The notes below the pieces were generated by a model. The model was not told the origin of the DNA. It saw only the letters and a list, made by a program, of their open reading frames with translations, and did no database searches. The translations under genes and the position numbers were made by a program. From Gnetum montanum (lineage: Eukaryota; Streptophyta; Gnetopsida; Gnetales; Gnetaceae), in contig MNCI01028786.1 in assembly GCA_015680685.1 (NCBI GenBank), positions 297,326 through 361,325 on the forward strand: a DNA stretch of 64,000 nucleotides. Reading direction: 5' to 3'. Of the stretch, positions 1 to 11,079 are shown one piece after another. How positions within the stretch are numbered: the stretch's first letter is position 1; every line of letters begins with the position of its first letter.

Positions 1-225
1 CGCGATATTGCATCCCATGCGATATAGCGTACACAATATCGCATCCCATGCGATATCGCGTACGCAATATCGCGTCTTGCCCTGCGATATCGAGTACGCG
101 ATATCGCGGTCTGCTGCCATATCTATAAATAAGAGGCAGCACTCCTCTTATTTCCCAATCCTGGCTAGAAGTAGCGAAGCTCTGGCAGATTGATCACTCC
201 AGAGTTAGAATTTTTCCCATGTGCC
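1..225 (+). mobile_element. LTR fragment (U3-R) of the Athila/Tat-like family at window edge
   Basis: Plus-strand LTR piece cut by the window edge. It carries seven GATATC-like cores between 4 and 105, spaced 14-20 bp, then a TATA box (TATAAATA, 124-131) and the downstream 'agaggcagc' and 'agagttagaa' stretches shared with the LTRs at 22422, 24845, 35043, 36454 and 45534. Family LTRs continue after 'gtgcc' into a conserved 'agtaggagtcata' block. Here that homology stops at the single N at 226, so the fragment is broken or mis-joined there. Confidence 0.8.
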
Positions 226-1880
226 NATCACCATAGGCAAGAATAGATTTACATTTATGTCATACTTAGATTTATAATTTACAATCACTTTTGACTATGA
301 TTACACTTAGATGTGTTAAGAGCCAAACAACATCAATCCATCATGTACCTCACTAAGAGTTAACCATACAACTTGTACCTCGCTAACTCAAAATGGAAAG
401 ACAATGATCATGAACCTAACATCAACTACTAGCATACTTACATTAATCATCCACAGATTATGATCAGGTCACATGTGTGCACTCATGACTTTTATGGTTA
501 AGTGTTGAAATATCCAACCACTCATAAATTGACATTTTAGTATTTTTTTATCATTTTTTTTCAATTTTTGGATTTATTTTCTATTTATTGTTACTAACCC
601 TTATTGCTTTAGATTGGAAGGATGGTGTCGATCCATTGTTGATAATCTATATTCATTATTGGTGGTGATTTGTTGTTATTAATCCTATTTGGTAAGGCAC
701 TCATTTCTCAAGTTGAAGAACTAAATTCAAGCTTGGATATAGCCACTCAAAGAGGTTATACTTTCGCTTATCTACAAATCCTCCTAGGCCTCCACTTAAC
801 AGGATGAGCATTGTGGCTCTAGGTGATGATTCTTATGTGTGTGTGTATATTATTTTTATATTATTCTTAGGTTTTTGGAATAGTGTGAGACTATAGTCTA
901 AAGACATGCTATATATTTAATTAGGATTTATTCCAATTATTATTTTATTTTATTTTGTGCGTTAGGAACCCATTCTTGAATAGTTTGGATGAATTATAAT
1001 ATTTTTTTAGTAACTCAAATCCATGAACATAACTATTGATAGATGAAGTGAATCCTTTTGTAAATATATGAAGTCTAATCTTGAAATCATATTATTATTC
1101 TTGGAATTTTCTAAATCCTATTTTGTGCATATAAATAAGTGGCTTTGTTCTCTCTCTCTCTCTCATACTTGGTGAAGATTTATTGTTATTTGATCTTCCA
1201 AGGCAAAGGAAATGTTCTCTATGTACATATTTCTTGCAACTATTTTCTTTTTGCACCTATCTTTCCTATTTATTTATTCTATCATGAATCTAACCCTTAT
1301 TTTTCTATTTTTAATCTTGTAATCATTCTTATTCTGCAAGTTCCACTTTCTTTTCATATATTTCTAGCATCTTATGACATCTTCTACCTACAGTGGTGGT
1401 AGCAATGGCATCATTGAATGTTGACCTAAGTCATGAAAAAATTTCACCATGTTTTCTAGAACAACATGACATAAGCAACATTTAACAAAAATGAAAACTT
1501 TTGAAAATAATGGATAGCTAACATTTTGGATATGTATGAGCATATTTGAGATGTCAGAAAGCTAGGAAGCAATGATTAAGCTCCTATTATTTGCTAGTTG
1601 GTTATGAAAGTTGACTTTGGAGTTGGCCCATTAACTTACTAGCATCTTGTGAATATTATTAGGGTTCCATTAACCAACATGATTTGCACAGAGACTACAA
1701 GTATTGGCTAGTTGGTCATGCTAAAGTTAACTTCAAAGTTGGCCCATCAACCTAGTGACATGTAGTCAATATTAGACCTTAGATGATAGTAGGGGTTAGG
1801 ACTTAGAATAATGGTAGGATTCATACTAGCCATAAATATAATCCAACAATTAGATACTTATGAGAATGATCTTGATAGAT
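226..1880. other. No gene recognised; AT-rich intergenic DNA
   Basis: Begins with an ambiguous base (N) at 226. A (TC)n microsatellite lies at about 1149-1164. The longest open frame (1139-1402, plus, 87 codons) is hydrophobic low-complexity translation of TC- and AT-rich DNA with no recognisable domain. Nothing else can be supported. Confidence 0.6.
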
Positions 1881-2702
1881 GAGGTTTCACACCAAACAAT
1901 CCTTGATGACTAGTTTATGTAGTATCAACATTATAATTATTCTAATGTTTGATGTTGGAAACTCATGGGAATATCATTGGTAAATGCAAATTATGAGCTA
2001 AAGGTAGTATTTAATGATAATTATTAATAGATAAGTCAATGATATTTGTTAATAATTGTAACAATGTGTTTTGTAGCATGGACCCCATTTGCTAAACTTA
2101 TTCTAGGAAGCTTCAAGATATATTCCCTATTGTGAAGATGTTCTAAGCCTTCCTGCATGTAGATATTACAGGATGTTTTGTGAAGGTGGACAAAGAGAAG
2201 TTGGAAGAGAGAACAATCTTGAATAATATATTACTTATATATATTTCATTTTATGTTTGAGCCACTCTATGGATTTGTATGTTAACCATGAATTAATGAT
2301 TTTCTATGGAACTTTGATGTCATGTTGTAACAAGGCCTAAGTGGACATTCATATGTTAAATGTGGACTTTCAAGTGGTTCTAAGTTATTAAGTATCCAAG
2401 TTAATTTATTTAGCTTATATGATCTTATAATTGTTTAAGTTACTTAAGAATTTATTAAGCAATTAATTTTATTCTTCACATGTCGCAGGTATGGCTAAGG
2501 TTAATTATTTTTCTAAGGGCAGGAATGTGACAAAATCATATAATCATGAAACTCCTATTAGTTTAAGTAGGAATACAATGATACATTATTTTTACATAGC
2601 TTCATAAAAAATAATGCTATTCCCATCCATAAACTATGATACAATCTACCATGAAACTTGTGGATTTTATGGTGGAGTATTAGGCATACATGCTGCTCAT
2701 CA
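1880..2702 (+). mobile_element. Probable 5' LTR of old element E5 (start not resolved)
   Basis: The right edge is supported. The last 35 bp before 2702 align with the end of the E2 LTR (atggt-gagt, then a degraded 'gataccTcg' block, then GCTCATCA). A decayed primer site follows directly. Further upstream, similarity to the LTR is patchy; the stretch around 2540-2600 resembles the 'aaatcatat' to 'agtaaacttgg' block of the younger LTRs. The left edge at 1880 is only inferred from the usual 820-840 bp length. Confidence 0.45.
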
Positions 2703-2704
2703 TT

Positions 2705-2722
2705 TTGTGTCATTGTTAGGAA
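2705..2722 (+). other. Primer binding site of E5 (tRNA-Asp type, decayed)
   Basis: Reads TTGTGTCATTGTTAGGAA. Against the tRNA-Asp complement TTGGCGCCGTTGCCGGGGA it has one missing G, and every other difference is C to T or G to A. It sits just downstream of CTCATCA, as in E2, where the primer site directly follows the LTR. Confidence 0.6.
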
Positions 2723-2848
2723 TGGTTCTAGTAGTTTAGGAAGTTACATTATACATAATTATTATAATTTTTTTAAAGATTTACCTTTTTAAGAGTACTG
2801 AGTATTGATAACACACACACACACACACAGAGAGAAAACTAATTCATC

Positions 2849-4860
2849 ATGTTTACTTCTCATAGGTCAAACAATCCAACATACAGTAGAATTCCCATAA
2901 GGCGTAATGATGGAATAGTATACAATAATGACTCACATGCATTTTTGAGAGTAAAGCACTCATTTATTCATGAAGAAAATTACATGCTAGACTTCAACTT
3001 TGCATTTCATTAGGATGATCAATTCTAATGGAGGAACAAGGTAACATTGTGTTGCAACCTAATAAGGCAACTTCATCTATGCTTCATGTTGCACTTATGA
3101 GATGTGGTTTAGTCATCTTTATGAAGGCTACTACATTAACAAAAACATGGTTAGACTTTATTAACCAAGAGCCATGCAATTCAAGCTAGACTAGGTGATG
3201 AAGACCTAGCATGAAAAAGAAAATGAAAAACACTTTATCTTCATATAGTCCTAGTCTAAAAGAGAGTGCACGAGCTGCTAGTCAAACAAGTCTAAATGTT
3301 AACATTATTTCATATTCAAAATTTACAATCTTAATAATTCAAGGCTATGTTCAACCTTAACAAATAATCCTTAAGGAGATGGAACAAGTGCTACAACAAC
3401 AAGTGCCTCTAGACCTATGTCCTCTAGTAGATCAAGGAGAGACAATCAAAGATGTTATGGAAGAAGAGGAAGTTAGCATGGCTTTCATAGTTTTTCATAT
3501 TTTTTTCATCCTCATCATTAATTTCTGATGAGGATGAATGTAGATAGGGAGGTAGGTTTCAAGACCTAGTAGAGATGACAAGATACATCATGACAGGCAT
3601 CCTAATCAACATCAAGATGAAAACAAACATAAAGATCAAAATGAAGACAAATGACAAGGAAGAAGACATGGAAGGAACAATAGAAGAGATTATGATGGTA
3701 AAGCAATAGAGATCACAATTATGAATATGACATCCTTAACAATGATCGTGACAAATCCTTCTTGGTCATAAGAAGTATGATCCAAATTAAGAAAGTAATA
3801 AGAATTCCAACTAGATATTGAAGGGAAAGCCACATTGAGTAGCTAGACATAAATAGCATTTCTAAGTTTGAAGGAGCTACAACACATATCCGTAGCATTA
3901 CTTGTAAGCCTTCCATGATGGTTATGTCTTCCAAAACATTGAGAAAAAATAAGAGAAATTAAAAGTATTTCTAATAACACTCATTAAGAAAGCTAAAAGT
4001 TGGTAAAAATAATTGGACCCTAATTCAATCTACTAATGGTCAACAATACTTATGCTCTTTATTAATAATTTTCAAATCTATTCACAAGTATCAAACCTGA
4101 GAAAATAGATTTTAGTATGAAAATAAGAAAATCCTGAATCCATTGATGCAATCATGGGTAGGTACTATGCTTTACTGCACAGATGTCTAAGCCATGACAT
4201 CTCTTAAAAGGGACATCTTCATGACATCATAGATGGAATTAGAAGTAGAATAAGAAACACCCTTGGCATCTATACTCAAGGAATGTTATTAGAACCAAGA
4301 GGTCATTAGATCCAAAGGTTCATCAACTAAGTGGCCAAAGAAGAAGGAGAATTTATAAAGGAAAAACATGAAAGAATAAAATTAGGATCCATGTATTCTC
4401 ATAGAAGAAGTTTGAATTTATAACTATTAGAAAGAAGACATACTACTAGAGGATGTGATATAGAAAATGACCTTATTAATGTAGAAATGTATCACTAAAA
4501 TTTCTGCCAAGGTTGATAAAATATAAAACTCCATGGATGAAAGATTTCAGTCCACATTGAAGAAGATGGAGGAGAGAGCAACGTAGGCAACAACTAAAGA
4601 AAAGGAAAAGAAAAAGAAGGAAACAAGCAAGGATGTATACAAGGATAATGGGAAAGCAACTATAGTAGAAGGGGTTGAAGATTTTGATTTAGAAAAAAAT
4701 GATGGATATGACATATGCTAATATGAATATCTAAAGAATTACTACCTCATCATGTTACATTTATAAGAATATGAAGCATATTCTTTAAATCCTAAGTTCA
4801 TTAGAAAGTAGATGCATAGGAGATTACCTTTTCTACTAAGCAACAATAAGTACCTCTATT
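2849..4860 (+). pseudogene. E5 gag, heavily degraded
   Basis: Starts at ATG 2849, the counterpart of the E2 start at 37434. Broken frames match the gag of E1-E3 in order. The N-terminal block at about 2950-3110 keeps 'LDFNFAFH-DDQ'. A basic Arg/Asp-rich middle follows. The capsid-like Retrotrans_gag region at about 3960-4390 has 'SIY-WSTILMLF', 'YSQVSNLRK', 'MGRYYALLHRC' and 'VAKEEGEF'. The knuckle region near 4705-4745 ('DIC-YEYLK') has lost its downstream cysteines. An (AC)n repeat lies just before the start, at 2811-2829. Many stops and frameshifts: a dead copy, the oldest-looking gag in the window. Confidence 0.7.
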
Positions 4861-5448
4861 AGTAACAATATTATTATTCAAGTGGGACTTCTTAACCTTA
4901 GGAGAAATACTAATAATAGTGGCAAAATCCATATTCATGAGGGATGTTGTCAATTAGGTAGCAATGTCCCTACAAGAAACTTGATCCCTATGGCTACTAA
5001 ATCCATCAATCCATTTATCCAAGTAGTCTTGCAACCAATGCTTCCTCACATTACTATTATCCCCTAGAATATCATAAACCTACAACATTGTGTGTGAATC
5101 ATCCTACTATGTCACTCATCATCATTCCTCTTAATAGCATATGCCAACTCTTTTATCATCTATTCCACCACCCATGCAAGATGAGTTACCACTACAATCA
5201 TATTAGAAAAAGACCTCATGAGTGGGATAATGGTGCTAATAGATCAAAGTGCAAGCCACAAAAGTATTATTTCTCTAGGATGGATCCTACACTTGTCGAT
5301 GAAGCTAATAGACATATCACCCTTCTTGAACATGTGCAATAACTCATGGTGACTATTTAGAATCCTACCTCATTATCTCAACATCTTAAAAATGAGTCAA
5401 CAATTGTTATCATCTAGAATCCAAATGTAAGAATGGTCATGCTTACTC

Positions 5449-5932
5449 ATGTCATTAGTAATTAGAGAAAAGTGGGCTCACTTTCCAAAAAGAGAATGGA
5501 TATGGGTAGTCAATTATTTATTTATAGATGTAAAAAAATCCTCCATGCAAAGCTATGTTATAATTAGATTCAGATGTGAACTTGATTTCTCAAGAAATAC
5601 ACTAGCCTTAAAGCTTGACTCTAATGAGAAAAAGCAACATTATATTGAAGCATACAAGCCAGTCTATCATTGTTTCCTTATGATAGGTAGATGATATAGT
5701 GACCACCATTAGTAGATAGTCTTATCCAATACATTTTCTAATTATTCACATGGGTAACAATAAGAGTGAATTCCCAATCATCATGAAAAGAGTGTTGCTT
5801 AGCACCATCAATGTTAAGCTAGTTATCAAAGACCTTTCCTTCAAGATTGCTAAGGAAAATGAGCATGGTATTGTTGAGAAGTATCATGTTTCATGCATTG
5901 CTTATAGTGATACAAAGTACAACTACATGTAA
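5449..5932 (+). pseudogene. E5 aspartic protease remnant
   Basis: Shifted frames align with the protease of E1 and E2. The first part (5460-5690) retains traces of 'AHFPK' and a degraded catalytic 'LDSG-VNLISQE' segment. The second part is open at 5750-5932 and carries the C-terminal signature 'FPIIMKR-LLSTIN', then 'DLSFKIAKEN' and 'PCIAYSDT'-like residues shared with E1 and E2. In the Ty3/gypsy order this cuts the Gag-Pol polyprotein. The active-site triplet is not intact, so it is non-functional. Confidence 0.65.
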
Positions 5933-6219
5933 TAAGTGTGGAGTATCAAGCATAAAGAAATTCAAACATAAAATAAGTATGCTAAAAAGGTGTGTATGGA
6001 AGGATGCTTGTACATAATAGCCACTAAGTAAGAAGAAACCTAATCAATCATAACAAATGATAGCTACAATTCTTAAATTTACATCAAACTAACAGAAATG
6101 CTCATCAACTCTTATGTGAAAAAGTTGAATGAATGCAAGAAGTGTGATAACAAATCTTCCAAACAAATTATGTCCAAGAAGAGAACATTAACAAGAAATA
6201 GTGGTAGATTCTTAAAGAA

Positions 6220-6470
6220 TCAGTGTCAAAACCAATCGAGCTAAAAACATTACTAGAGTCACCAGAATATGTCTTCATTGAAAATAAAAAACTACTAATA
6301 ATCAATGTTGAGCTCATGAAGGAGCAAAAGCAAAAGCCCTTAGACATGGTAGATAAATGATCAACAACCTTTTCTTGGTCTTATGATGAGATTACATGCA
6401 TTGAATTGCATAAATGCTAACATCACATTGTTAGCACATTTACACCATATGATGGAGCATATTGTAACAA
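6220..6470 (+). pseudogene. E5 N-terminal reverse transcriptase linker
   Basis: The frame reads 'ELKTLLESPEYVFIENKKL', then 'LIINVELMKEQKQKPL', then 'FSWSYDEITCIEL'. This parallels the E2 segment at 40696-40900 just before the RT palm. Similarity fades after about 6470 and no palm motif follows, so E5 pol is truncated. The next 400 bp show nothing recognisable before E1 starts at 6874. Confidence 0.6.
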
Positions 6471-6873
6471 CTTTCTTATCTTCTTGAAATTATTGTAACA
6501 CATTGGATGTCTAGGTTTCTCAAATTCAAAGATGATGAATTATGAGATCAATTAATCATCTCATGAGTGGAATAAGTGTACTCTAGATAAGGTTGATAGA
6601 AAGAATGCAATATGCACTAGGATGGATTATTAGTTCTTCTCAATTTGGTTTTCACTTCATAAATTAGTGTATATATACCCATGAGTATAATGGAGATGTT
6701 TCTTAGTGACTGTCATAATACAAAGGTATTTGACATGAAAAATTGAGTTATTATGCTAAGAAATTAAAGGCAAAGTTTAAGAGAATAAATTATGCAGTAA
6801 TGCAATGAGAAATAAGGGGTATGACCTGTGAAAATGGAACTTATATATAGGTTATAGTATGCAAGTAAAATGT

Positions 6874-7691
6874 TGATGAGCAGCAAGGTACCCCTATGCC
6901 AAACCATATGAATATGAGCATTTACGTGCGATCTAGTCTAGCTTCAAGGATTAAGTACTTATGCGCTTACACAGAACAAGGATGGGTTAGTCGATCGTTG
7001 TCTTCCCAACCTTACTTGTAAGGCACGATTGTATGGTTAAGTAAACTTGAGGTATATGATTTTTATGTTTTATGTTCCTAGTGCTTAAAGGGGATAAATG
7101 AAATAATTTAATAACTAATGTGATTTAACTAGTTAACTATTCTCTAACTAGTCCTAACACCAGCATCCATTCCCACTTGTTGAACACATCCTGAACTAGT
7201 GTAACACTACTGGGATTACCAAACACTAGTCGTTAGTCGGTTACCAAGTGTTCCACATATGCTCAAAGTGGTTGTACTGAGTGTACTAATTCATTGGTAA
7301 TTAACGATTCAATAAAAATAATATTAACTAACTAATGAGAGTAGCAAAAAATAGTAAATAACATTTAAATAAAACAATTAAGCTATTCTAAATGTTGTAA
7401 GGTTGATCACAAAGTTCATCTTTATTTCTGGTCACAAGGTGTGCTAAGGTACATAATGCTCGAATAAAGATCTATTCACTTTATGACTCCTACTGTAGGC
7501 ACTCAGAAATAATTCTAACTCTAGAAAGGGAAAACTACAAGAGTTCAGCTAAGAAACTAACTCCCAAACCAAGTGCCCCAGTCTCTTATTTATAGGTAAT
7601 GAGATAGGTTCCAACATCAGGTGTCTGATATCGCTTGGTGGGCTCCGATATCACGGATCCGATATCGCGGTCCCAATATCATTACTCATCA
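6874..7691 (-). repeat. E1 3' LTR
   Basis: 818 bp, same orientation and ends as 15998-16834, TATA box at 7587-7594. The adjacent purine-rich GTGGGGGTA (minus strand, about 7692-7702) is the polypurine tract. The same 'gagttttcactcaattgtg' context precedes the E2 LTRs. Confidence 0.92.
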
Positions 7692-7930
7692 TACCCCCAC
7701 AATTGAGTGAAAACTCGTCTGTGAGTTCCTTACAACATATTGGGAAGGTATGGGATTATTAACTGAATGACAATTTGATAGTGACATGGAATGATAGACT
7801 TAAGTGCTTGGTGAACAGATCGACAAACATATTACAACATTGGTGTTCATAACCATTGTGGTGAACACTATACATAGATGACATCTAGACCCTCATTTGA
7901 CAGCTTGAAGAGAGAGAGAGAGAAAAGAAA

Positions 7931-8640
7931 ATGAGGCACGTTGCTACTGATGTCAAAAATTTGCACACTATTGTTCATCCATGGCCACATGATCAAGCTT
8001 GTTCCTTGCATAAATGCTTTTTTCTCAAATCCATCCTGAGTGCTCCCTCATATCCCAGTCCATTGTTCATGCGATTACCATCTGCACACACAACACAATC
8101 ATGAATTAGCAAAGATAGATAAGACATAATGTCGTTGATACCTTGCCTCAATATGAAGCACATTGGCTAGGTTGTGGGTGTGGAAGATATTGGGTTAGAG
8201 GTTTATAACTGATGACTACCCAAGGTGTAGGGGTGAGATAAGTAATGGAATGGAAAAATTTTTGATAGGGCCCCCATGACGAAGAGTGAACCTCTAGTAG
8301 CAATAGGGTAGAAAAGTTAAAGAACAAGAAAGATGAGAGAAATAACAACGGTGAAGCCAATAAAACAAAAATAAAATGAATGTCATTGATGGGGTGAAAT
8401 GAGAAATAGTTGATTACAAGAAATGTTTAAGGGAAAGAGCTTAATAATTGCACCAAAAAGGAATGCCAGTGGATCCTCCCCAAAGTAGGCTTATGCCCTT
8501 TCTACCCTAACAAACCAATAACCCAAAGAGTCAGTAGGCTCTAGGAATGACATATGGAAACAGTGGTTAAGAACTTACCCATAAGAATTTACCAAAGAAT
8601 AACAATGTGTTAACCAGGATATAGACTGATTATAAAACTG
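7931..8640 (+). pseudogene. Possible antisense ORF of E1, between 3' LTR and post-pol ORF
   Basis: Opposite in strand to E1. ATG at 7931 opens MRHVATDV, matching MRHVATNVEIAP in E2 (from 45296, minus) and MRHVAANAEIAP in the partial copy (from 36215, minus). Further shared blocks are 'TTQGVGVR-VMEWKN' near 8215, 'LKNKKDERNNNGEANK' near 8320 and MFKGKSLIIAPKRNASGSSP near 8425. The E1 version has stops and shifts. Antisense extra ORFs are known in Tat-lineage elements. No domain was recognised. Confidence 0.45.
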
Positions 8641-8929
8641 ACAATGAGATGGAATATGGGAAGCAATATGGAAAGAGAAAATGGAATGGAATGGAATCCC
8701 AAAATCAAAGTGGTGTAAAGTCCCTTATGTAGTACGTGATTAAGGTGACTTAATAGAATTCATTCCATATCCAGATTAAAACTAACCACATCCAATGACT
8801 TCGCATCAACACAGTTAACCAACCCATCCTCCTGAAGCAACAAAAATACATCCATAGAGCCACCATCATTCCAACAAGAGAGAGATAGAGAAGCAGGAAG
8901 TAAGAAAGGACCTTAGTTAGAAGGAACCT

Positions 8930-9700
8930 TTAGACATGGGTAACATGTCTTTTTGGTGCCATAACCAGTGCTTGTAGCCCATGTTTCTTTATTATGTCTA
9001 AGGGGTGTGCTTTGAATTCCCAGCATTTTTTTGTGAGAACCACACCATGCAAAGACTGATTGGATGCATGCAACTTCCTGATATGAGTTGACAATGGAAT
9101 GGTGGAAAAATTATGAAAAAAATCTAAGTACCCAAGAGAATAGCCAACAAAAATGAATTGAATTTCCTTGAAGTCACACCCTTTGCAATCCATTTGAATC
9201 TTTCCTTGGTTTGAAGGATACTAAGCCATAAATTCGTTAATAAGTTTGCTTGGTAAAAAAGGAACAATACATTTCCAAAACAAAGGAAGACCATAGAGTT
9301 GTATGGGCAAATGGAATGTCGTGGATTCATTGCCTATTTTTATGAAAAGAAACCATATCTTAGCATCAACATTAAAAGTCAAAGGTAAAAACCAAACATT
9401 AGCAATCAACACCATTATAGTACAATCCACCATCATGAGCACTTATTATATGATGAGTGAGAGTAATTCAAACAAAATGTAATAGAGAAAGAAATAGTAA
9501 AAATGTTAACAATGGTGTAAAATAAAAACAAGTAAAGATGAAGAATGTGTAAAATAAAAATGTGTAAAATAGAAAAAAAAGAAGGGCTTTAGAATGGTTA
9601 GCATTAGTGGCCATCTCCCCCAGAACTGAGTTGGAAGGAGGAGATCTAAAATAATGAGCAAGGTTGTCCATTAATAGAGGTAGTGTTAGTACTAACTATT
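8930..9700 (-). pseudogene. E1 end of pol and sense post-pol ORF remnant
   Basis: Frame 9468-9671 begins with the pol tail 'LAHYF-SPPSNSV', also present in E2 at 43580. A T-rich stretch follows, then a conserved coding-like region. It reads 'YGLPLFWKCIVPFLPSKLI' and 'NEFMA' (9221-9330), then 'GCDFK' and 'FSTIPLSTHIRKLHASNQS', then 'LHGVVLTKKCWEFKAHPLD' and 'IIKKHGLQALVMAPK' (8930-9193). E2 has the same order at 43980-44315. The position is that of the env-like third ORF of Athila elements, but no signal peptide or membrane segment can be claimed, so the function is unknown. Confidence 0.6.
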
Positions 9701-10079
9701 TTAGGCTCATGGAAAGGTTTGGTTTGCTAGATGTTGACCAATAATTTCTTATTTGGGCTTTCAGGTTTATAGATCATCATGGCCCCTGAAGGGAAAGCTT
9801 CATGAATAATATAACGTCCTTTCCACAACATTTGAAATTTAGTTCATTATGGCACATGTGTGGGATTCCAATACAGAACCTTATATCTTGGTTGGTATTT
9901 GACTTTCCTAATCCTTAGGTCATCACGTTGTTTGTTGAAGGCCTTATGTAGTTCATTGGATGATAGGGTGGCTAATTGATTTTCATCTAGCAAGTTAAGG
10001 TTCATTAACCATTCTTTTTGTGCTAGATTGAGGTCAAGGTTGATGTCACATGTTGTAGATAGTGTACAAAGCTTAGCCT

Positions 10080-10840
10080 AGATAGGAAGTGTTGGAAGTT
10101 TACCATACACTAACTCATAGGGAGAATAGCCTATAGGCAGTTTCCATGTGGAGCGGTATGCCCAAAGAGCATCGTTCAATTTTGTGCTCCAATCTTGCCT
10201 ATATTTGCTAATGGTTCATGTCAGTATTTTTGTGATTGCCCTGACAATGGCACCAATGATGAGTAGCGAGGTACCCCTATGCCCAACCATACGAATACAA
10301 GTGTTTACGTGCGATTTGGTCGAACTCCAAGGATTAAGTGCTTATGCTACACTCCTAAGCATTGCATTACCTTTCAAAAATTCACACCTGTAAAATGTGT
10401 AACATTATCGAAAATAAGTGCATGAGGCACGCCAAACATATTTATGATTTTTTGTTGAACAAATCGTGCAGCGGTAGATAATGTACAATCAGTGACAATG
10501 GCTACTTCTTCCCACTTTGTAAAATAGTCAACAACAACAATAATGTAGGCTTTTCCATTGGACATTGGTGTAATAGGCCCCATAAAATCAATACCCCATA
10601 TGTCGAAGGATTCTAAAGGTTGAATCCATTGTTGTGGATCCTTCATTCTAGTAGTCATTCCCCCATCGCATTGGCAGCGCTCACAAGATTGGATGAAGTG
10701 ATGAGTGTCCCAGAACAATGGAGGCCAGTAATATCTTGCAAGCAACATTTTAATGGATGTTCGTCTCCTAGCATAATGACCCTCACAAGGGCCCTCATGA
10801 GCATCTTGAAGAACTCGCAATTGATCTTCATTGGGAACAC
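10080..10840 (-). pseudogene. E1 integrase, interrupted by an LTR/PBS patch
   Basis: Frame 10374-10820 keeps the zinc-binding HHCC region ('AHEGPCEGHYARRR' to CERCQCDGG), the first catalytic Asp in 'WGIDFMGPITPMSNGKAY' and the second in 'IFDNVTHF' (Gly to Val after DN). After the 'LGV-H' region the sequence leaves integrase for U5 and primer-site sequence (10239-10347). It then re-enters integrase downstream of the catalytic Glu ('[11 protein letters not shown]' equivalent, then the counterpart of 'NDALWAY'). About 75 bp containing the NGQAE catalytic Glu segment is missing. E2 at 42960-43060 shows the uninterrupted form. Confidence 0.85.
10239..10347 (-). repeat. U5 end plus primer binding site embedded in E1 integrase
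   Basis: On the minus strand, integrase sequence switches at a shared GCATAA (10342-10347) into the last about 91 bp of the family LTR, ending CTCATCA at 10257. TTGGTGCCATTGTCAGGG (10239-10256), a tRNA-Asp primer site, follows immediately. Integrase resumes right at the end of the 18-nt primer complement. It replaces roughly 75 bp of integrase. It is not a separate LTR copy: no U3, R or TSD is present. Confidence 0.85.
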
Positions 10841-11079
10841 ACCATCAGACTAAGCCATTGGAATATACCTTATAAAGGTGTCCATTGATTTCCATGAAAT
10901 ATTTGGCTCGGTGAAGAAATCGTTGTTTCTTTTTAACGTCTAACCCTTGTGGTGTTTCTTATGTGAGAAGATAGGTAAGAATGCTTCTATAACAATTTGT
11001 CTTTGTGGTTAATTGATTGTTTACTATACCTACAAAGAGGAGTTCATCAGGAAAGCAGTTAGATATTGGATATTTGTCC

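Noticed and set aside
1-110. CRISPR-like array in the GATATC repeats
   Set aside because: Units are short palindromic cores inside a plant LTR U3, with no spacer/repeat structure.
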